A stretch of DNA of 9,826 nucleotides from CAZCRE01 sp964501075 (lineage in GTDB: Archaea; Thermoproteota; Bathyarchaeia; Bathyarchaeales; Bathycorpusculaceae): the NCBI GenBank assembly GCA_964501075.1, contig CAZCRE010000048.1, positions 1-9,826 of the forward strand, read 5' to 3'. This document shows, piece by piece, positions 5,875-9,826 of the stretch (its first letter is position 1; each line of letters begins with the position of its first letter). Under the pieces are notes generated by a model that saw nothing but the letters and a program-made list of their open reading frames with translations, was not told the origin of the DNA and ran no database searches. The position numbers and the translations under genes were made by a program.

Positions 5875-7760
5875 ACGAGCTTTGCCTTCTCGACATAGCA
5901 GTAACGGAGACAAACGCCATCAAACTGAAATTCCTCAACGTAAATGGAGAAGTCAAAGAGATCATTGATGACCATTACAAGCCATATTTCCTGACCACAT
6001 ATCCGCTGACAGCTCAAGAAGAAGAGACAACCAAACTCTTCTGTGGAAAAGTCATGACCGTTCAAAAAACTGATCTTTTCTCTGGTCAAATCAGAGTTCT
6101 GACAAAAATTTCTTGGCCCAACGTAAAGACCGCTACGCAAGCCGCTAAACACTTTCGACAAGTCTGGGAAAATGAAGTCGAGTTTCGGAAATCCTACGCA
6201 TATGACAACGGTCTGGTTTTCGGAGCAATGCATTCTGAGAATAATTTGAAACCAGTTTCAGTCATGCCGATGTTAATGGAAGAGAAATTCAAGGTTTTCG
6301 ATGAGACAAGAGGAAGCGACCCGTTGAAACATGCCCAGATTAGACACTGGTTTGACCTTTTGACTCAACCAATCCCTCAGACTAGTTTGAGCCTTCTTGG
6401 CATCGAGAACGTTGATGCTGAAAGGCTTCATACTGTGTGGGTGCTTTCGAGAATAGCCAATATTCCACTAACCGAAGCCTTTCGCAGCAACCACGTAAGT
6501 GACTGGCTAAAATCCATCATCCACTCTTACTTAAGAAGAAAAAACATCCTCATACCAACAGCAGACGAACTGACGAAAGGAGAACCCACTCACACAGTAG
6601 CAGGAGCACTTACAGTAGCGCCTAAGTCAGGCATTTACTTCAACACAGTTGTCTGCGATTTTGAAAGCCTGTACCCAAGTTGCATTGACAGCTTCAATTT
6701 GTCATATGAAACAGTAAACTGCGAGCACGGTGAGTGCTCAGAAAACAAGATTCCAGACTTTGACGGACACGTCTGCACTCGACAAAGAGGGTTCTACTGC
6801 ACACTCATCGGAGCTCTCAAAGAGTTGAGGATCAGACTCTTCAAACCAGCTTCAAAAAACGATGCGCTTGCCGCAGAGGAAAAGAAAAGGGCTGCTGCAG
6901 TGGCAAAGTTGTTGAAGCTGATTCTGGTTTCCAGCTATGGCGTAACCATCCGCATCCATGGATTGGCTTGTCCACCGCTCGCTGAGGCCATCACTGGTTA
7001 CGGACGCTATGCACTTAAGGAGAGTTGGCGAATGGCAGAAATGAAGGGTGTGCTCCCACTTTATGGAGATACTGATTCACTGTTCTTGGACAACGCTTCC
7101 AATGAACAGGTCGCCTGGTTAATCGAGAATGTCAAGGAGAGGTTTCACTTGGACTTGGCGATCGACAAACAATACACCTTGTGCGTCTTGCCCAAAGCCA
7201 AGAAGGCATACTTCGGGATTCTGCGAGACGGGACACCTGACATCAAAGGCGTTACAGCAACAAAATCCAACTCGCCTGCATATATCAACCAAGTGTTTCA
7301 GAATTGTGTAAACGAGCTGGCAACAGTCAAGAACCTGAAAGAATATGAGATGGCTAAGGCCCAAGTGAAGAAGATTGTGCAGAAGAGCACAGACGATTTG
7401 AAAAAAGGATTGATTCCGTTGAGAGATCTGGCTTATTCTGTGCGGCTGTATTTTGATCCAAACGAAAAGACGGATCACAAGATGATCCATCAACCCTACC
7501 AGTGCGCAATTCAACTCATTGATTCGGGCAGAAAACTGAAGAGGGGAGATACTGTCTCATTCATCAAAGTGAAACCCTTCAAGTACAAAGGGAAAAAATT
7601 CACGGTGAGACCTGTCGAGTCAATTTCGAACCTCGGCGATGTGAACCTTGAGGATTATGTCCGAAATCTGTTCACTGCTTTAAATCAGACTTTTGAAGCT
7701 ATGGGCATTCAGTTGGAGGCGGAAAAGAAAATTGAGATCTCGAGATGGTTGGGAAGCTGA
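5871..7760 (+). CDS. Family B DNA polymerase lacking the 3'-5' exonuclease domain
   Basis: This is a 629-residue DNA polymerase, short for the family (about 770-900). An N-terminal PolB domain is present (about 1-125). The region that should hold the proofreading exonuclease is reduced to about 100 residues without the DIE, NxxxFD or YxxxD motifs. The polymerase core is complete. Motif A is DFESLYPS (263-270, Asp263), motif C is YGDTDS (398-403, Asp400 and Asp402), and thumb elements KKAYFG (444-449) and IKG (458-460) are present. Motif B reads KLILVSSYG (349-357), with Val353 where Asn is usual. Four cysteines at 284, 289, 302 and 310 in the fingers region could bind metal. It probably synthesises DNA without proofreading; a repair or translesion role like archaeal PolB2 is inference. 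The TTG start overlaps the radical SAM stop (TTGA), with GAGG about ten bases before. Confidence 0.85.
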   Translation: MNELCLLDIAVTETNAIKLKFLNVNGEVKEIIDDHYKPYFLTTYPLTAQEEETTKLFCGKVMTVQKTDLFSGQIRVLTKISWPNVKTATQAAKHFRQVWENEVEFRKSYAYDNGLVFGAMHSENNLKPVSVMPMLMEEKFKVFDETRGSDPLKHAQIRHWFDLLTQPIPQTSLSLLGIENVDAERLHTVWVLSRIANIPLTEAFRSNHVSDWLKSIIHSYLRRKNILIPTADELTKGEPTHTVAGALTVAPKSGIYFNTVVCDFESLYPSCIDSFNLSYETVNCEHGECSENKIPDFDGHVCTRQRGFYCTLIGALKELRIRLFKPASKNDALAAEEKKRAAAVAKLLKLILVSSYGVTIRIHGLACPPLAEAITGYGRYALKESWRMAEMKGVLPLYGDTDSLFLDNASNEQVAWLIENVKERFHLDLAIDKQYTLCVLPKAKKAYFGILRDGTPDIKGVTATKSNSPAYINQVFQNCVNELATVKNLKEYEMAKAQVKKIVQKSTDDLKKGLIPLRDLAYSVRLYFDPNEKTDHKMIHQPYQCAIQLIDSGRKLKRGDTVSFIKVKPFKYKGKKFTVRPVESISNLGDVNLEDYVRNLFTALNQTFEAMGIQLEAEKKIEISRWLGS

Positions 7761-7778
7761 TTTTGAAGGATCGTTAGT

Positions 7779-7793
7779 CGAAAAATCTTTATG
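7779..7793 (+). promoter_or_regulatory. Archaeal promoter (BRE + TATA) for the CoA-transferase operon
   Basis: CGAAAAA followed directly by TCTTTATG is a good archaeal BRE/TATA pair. Transcription would start near 7815, giving a leader of about 25 bases that contains the GGTGAT ribosome-binding site at 7828-7833. It lies 18 bases after the polymerase stop, so the transferase genes probably form their own unit. Confidence 0.55.
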
Positions 7794-7838
7794 TGGTGGG
7801 CAATCGTTAATGCAGTCAAAAATGTTTGGTGATTGAGC

Positions 7839-8750
7839 TTGGTGGAAGCACCTGTAGAAGACAAACGCATAACGTTGAAAGAAGCGGTAAGTCTTGTTTC
7901 TGACGGCTCACACATTTTCTGGGGTGGCTTCGGTTTTCAGCGCCCACCCATGGCTTTTGCGCACGAGCTTGTGAGGCAGAAGAAACGAAATCTGACAATC
8001 TACACATGTGGCTCAGAAATGGACATTGACATACTCTCAGGAGCCTGTGTAGTCTCACGTTTTGAACTAGCATTCTTTGCGATTGAAGGAATAGGGTTGG
8101 TGCCAAACATTCAGAGAAGAATCAGAGAAGGCGCGATACAGATCGAGGATTACTCGAATCTAGCTATGGCCTTGCGTTTCTTGGGCGGTGCATTGGGCGT
8201 GCCCTTCATGCCTTTGAAGAGCATGCTAGGCACAGACCTGCTCTCGAAAACGAGGTTCAGACCTAAGAAGGCGGAGGTTATGACGTGCCCATTCAGTGGC
8301 GAGAAAGTTGTGCTTGTTCCTTCTGTTCGTCCAGACTTCAGCATAGTTCACGTCTCTCGTGTGGACAAGGAGGGAAACGCTCAGATAGATGGAATCAGGG
8401 GTGAAGACATAGAAGGCGCAAGGGCTGGCAAGAAGCTAATCGTCATGGCTGAGGAAGTTGTGGACACGGAGTTCATCCGAGCCCAGCCAGATCAAACTGT
8501 CATCCCAAACATCTACGTGTCCCAAGTTGTTGAGTGCCCTTGGGGATCATACCCAATGATGGTTTACAACTACTACGATTATGACATGAAACACGTGCGT
8601 ATGTATTATGACCAATGCAAGACAGAGGAAGGCTGGCAGAAGTACTGCGAAGAGTACATAACAAGCCTCAAGGACCATAACGAGCTTTTGCAGAAAATTG
8701 GAATTGAACGATTGCTGAAGCTCAAGGCTAAGAAGCCGCTTCCATACTAA
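7839..8750 (+). CDS. CoA-transferase subunit A (glutaconate CoA-transferase GctA family)
   Basis: This is the alpha subunit of a family I CoA-transferase, which moves CoA between an acyl-CoA and a free carboxylic acid in the cytoplasm as a heteromer with the product of the next gene. The 303 residues start with a family-typical ITLKEAV...DGSHIFWGGFG, with GGFGFQRPP at about 29-37. FLGGALGVPFMPLKSMLGTD (about 114-133) and a region around VRPDFSIVHVSRVDKEGNAQ match the conserved core of GctA-like subunits. The catalytic glutamate belongs to the partner subunit. The acid substrate (glutaconate, a branched or aromatic acid, or other) is not predictable. TTG 7839 is preferred over TTG 7833, which overlaps the GGTGAT site; GTG 7842 is equally possible. 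The partner gene follows after 16 bases. Confidence 0.85.
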   Translation: MVEAPVEDKRITLKEAVSLVSDGSHIFWGGFGFQRPPMAFAHELVRQKKRNLTIYTCGSEMDIDILSGACVVSRFELAFFAIEGIGLVPNIQRRIREGAIQIEDYSNLAMALRFLGGALGVPFMPLKSMLGTDLLSKTRFRPKKAEVMTCPFSGEKVVLVPSVRPDFSIVHVSRVDKEGNAQIDGIRGEDIEGARAGKKLIVMAEEVVDTEFIRAQPDQTVIPNIYVSQVVECPWGSYPMMVYNYYDYDMKHVRMYYDQCKTEEGWQKYCEEYITSLKDHNELLQKIGIERLLKLKAKKPLPY

Positions 8751-8766
8751 GATGGAGAAATGACAA

Positions 8767-9558
8767 ATGAACAAAAATTATGCGAAACCCGAAGAGTTTA
8801 GCACTCTCGAACTAATGGCTGTCTGCGGCTCCAAACAAATCAGGAACGGTGAAGTAGTGTTCATAGGCACGGGTCTCCCACTCATAGCGGCCATGCTAGC
8901 CAAGAAAACCCATGCACCCGGAGCGAAAATAGTCTACGAGGCAGGGTTTATCGATTCAAACGCCAAGGACATTGCTCTCTCGATTGCAGACTCGAGACTT
9001 GGATACCGTGCGTCAGGAGCCATCGGCCTCATCGAAACCTTGGGTCTTATGCTGCAGGGCGGGCATGTGGATGTCGGCTTCGTGGGTGCAGCGCAAATCG
9101 ACGAATACGGTAACATAAACACTACTTACATTGGAAGCTTTGAAAAGCCAACTGTAAGACTTCCAGGTAGCGGAGGAGGAAACGACATAATATCTTCAGC
9201 CAAGCGAATAGTGGTCATAATGACGCATGAAAAGAGAAAAATCGTCAAGAAACTCGATTACCTTACAAGCCCAGGCTTCTTGGATGGTCCTGGGGCACGG
9301 GAAAAACTAGGCTTAATAGGTGGTGGTCCTTCACTTGTAGTTACGAACCTGTGCCAAATGGATTTTGACCCACAGACAAAACGCATGAGATTGGCAACTG
9401 TTCATCCGGGGGTTTCGGTTCAGCAGGTTGTGGAGAACTCGGGGTTCGACCTTGTTATCCCGAAGAAAGTGCCGACAACAGAACTGCCTACCCATGAAGA
9501 ACTGGTCTTGCTAAGAGCCATTGATCCAAACGGGATCTACATACCGAGATCTAAGTAA
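8767..9558 (+). CDS. CoA-transferase subunit B (glutaconate CoA-transferase GctB family)
   Basis: This is the catalytic beta subunit of the CoA-transferase, 263 residues, normal for GctB-like proteins. IVYEAGFID (55-63) contains Glu58, the expected residue that forms the glutamyl-CoA thioester intermediate. VGFVGAAQIDEYGNINTT (103-120) and the glycine-rich GSGGGND (134-140) are conserved core elements. GFLDGPG and GLIGGGPSLVVTNL follow in the usual order. Because the glutamate is present, the protein should be a transferase and not one of the related glutamate-less ring-opening hydrolases. The ATG is preceded by TGGAGA ten bases upstream, and the spacing of 16 bases to subunit A indicates one operon. 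Together with the synthetase alpha subunit elsewhere in the window it fits acid/acyl-CoA exchange, but a shared pathway is inference. Confidence 0.88.
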   Translation: MNKNYAKPEEFSTLELMAVCGSKQIRNGEVVFIGTGLPLIAAMLAKKTHAPGAKIVYEAGFIDSNAKDIALSIADSRLGYRASGAIGLIETLGLMLQGGHVDVGFVGAAQIDEYGNINTTYIGSFEKPTVRLPGSGGGNDIISSAKRIVVIMTHEKRKIVKKLDYLTSPGFLDGPGAREKLGLIGGGPSLVVTNLCQMDFDPQTKRMRLATVHPGVSVQQVVENSGFDLVIPKKVPTTELPTHEELVLLRAIDPNGIYIPRSK

Positions 9559-9826
9559 GTATATGACTACATTCAGTTCGCAAGGTAATCCATTATGTGA
9601 GCCCTTGAAGCGTGCTGATCCTAAGGTGCTTGCTCTTCGTCGATATTCCACTATCATGTGAAGAATCATGGGTAGTGCTGTCCGCAGTGCGAGAGCGCGA
9701 TGTTAAGGTCTTTGGAACCAATGATGCCGTCACCTTCAATGTCACAGGTAGGGCTGCAAGGCTTCGGCTGAGGCAATAAGCGATCTTGTTTCATATGTTA
9801 AGGGCAGAATAATGACAGATAGGTCG
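9559..9826. other. Gene-free tail with short frame-changing reading frames
   Basis: No confident gene is seen in these 268 bases. Three short + strand stretches without stops follow one another: 9563-9661 (32 codons, ATG), 9612-9779 (55 codons, GTG, reading ...DVKVFGTNDAVTFNVTGRAA...), and from about 9752 to the window end (ASAEAISDLVSYVKGRIM...). They lie in frame 2, frame 3 and frame 2 again, as expected for a gene broken by indels or by sequencing errors. I do not recognise the family. GTATATGA at 9559-9566 could be a TATA box. No tRNA-like fold or clear terminator was noticed. Confidence 0.3.

Noticed and set aside
7119..7514. Minus-strand frame of 131 codons opposite the polymerase thumb
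   Set aside because: It overlaps conserved KKAYFG and IKG elements on the other strand, with no ribosome-binding site or recognisable domain.
9721..9771. Possible C/D box small RNA (ATGATGC ... CTGA)
   Set aside because: The C box is imperfect, and I found no internal C'/D' pair or terminal stem, so chance is likely.
1..9826. Mobile elements, CRISPR arrays, tRNA or rRNA genes
   Set aside because: No transposase or integrase motifs, regularly spaced repeats, or tRNA T-loop/anticodon patterns were seen on either strand.

Overview
The window is archaeal DNA, most likely from a Bathyarchaeia/TACK-type lineage. I judge this from the gene content: an ADP-forming acyl-CoA synthetase alpha subunit, an archaeal ArnR1-like winged-helix protein, a family B DNA polymerase, and an archaeal biotin-synthase-like radical SAM protein. 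BRE/TATA-like elements and purine-rich Shine-Dalgarno sites also precede the genes. The lineage is inferred from protein style and was not tested by a search. Every supported gene is on the + strand, and there are no mobile elements, CRISPR arrays or recognisable tRNA/rRNA genes.

Layout. Positions 2-1011 hold two overlapping ABC-2 type permease genes; the first is cut by the window edge and the ATPase would lie upstream. Positions 1094-2452 encode the alpha subunit of an ADP-forming acetyl/acyl-CoA synthetase without its ATP-grasp beta subunit. Positions 2513-4222 encode a large two-part protein: an N-terminal region resembling a degenerate nucleotidyltransferase and a C-terminal Bud32/RIO-like kinase domain. 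A 213-base gap with a 12-base palindrome precedes a small winged-helix regulator (4436-4702).

Positions 4840-7760 form a translationally coupled pair. A biotin-synthase-related radical SAM protein, plausibly one half of the archaeal two-protein lipoyl synthase, overlaps by four bases a family B DNA polymerase. That polymerase keeps its catalytic aspartates but has lost almost all of its 3'-5' exonuclease domain. Positions 7839-9558 encode the two subunits of a glutaconate-type CoA-transferase behind a clear promoter. The last 268 bases hold no confident gene, only short reading frames in changing frames that may be a decayed gene.

How they fit together. The CoA-transferase, the lone synthetase alpha subunit and the lipoyl-synthase-like protein all fit acyl-CoA metabolism in a heterotrophic or fermentative archaeon, but only the transferase pair is clearly an operon. 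The most unusual item is the exonuclease-less polymerase with a non-standard motif B, coupled to a radical SAM gene. I did not find a convincing new multi-gene system, but that polymerase and the kinase with an apparently dead nucleotidyltransferase region deserve follow-up.
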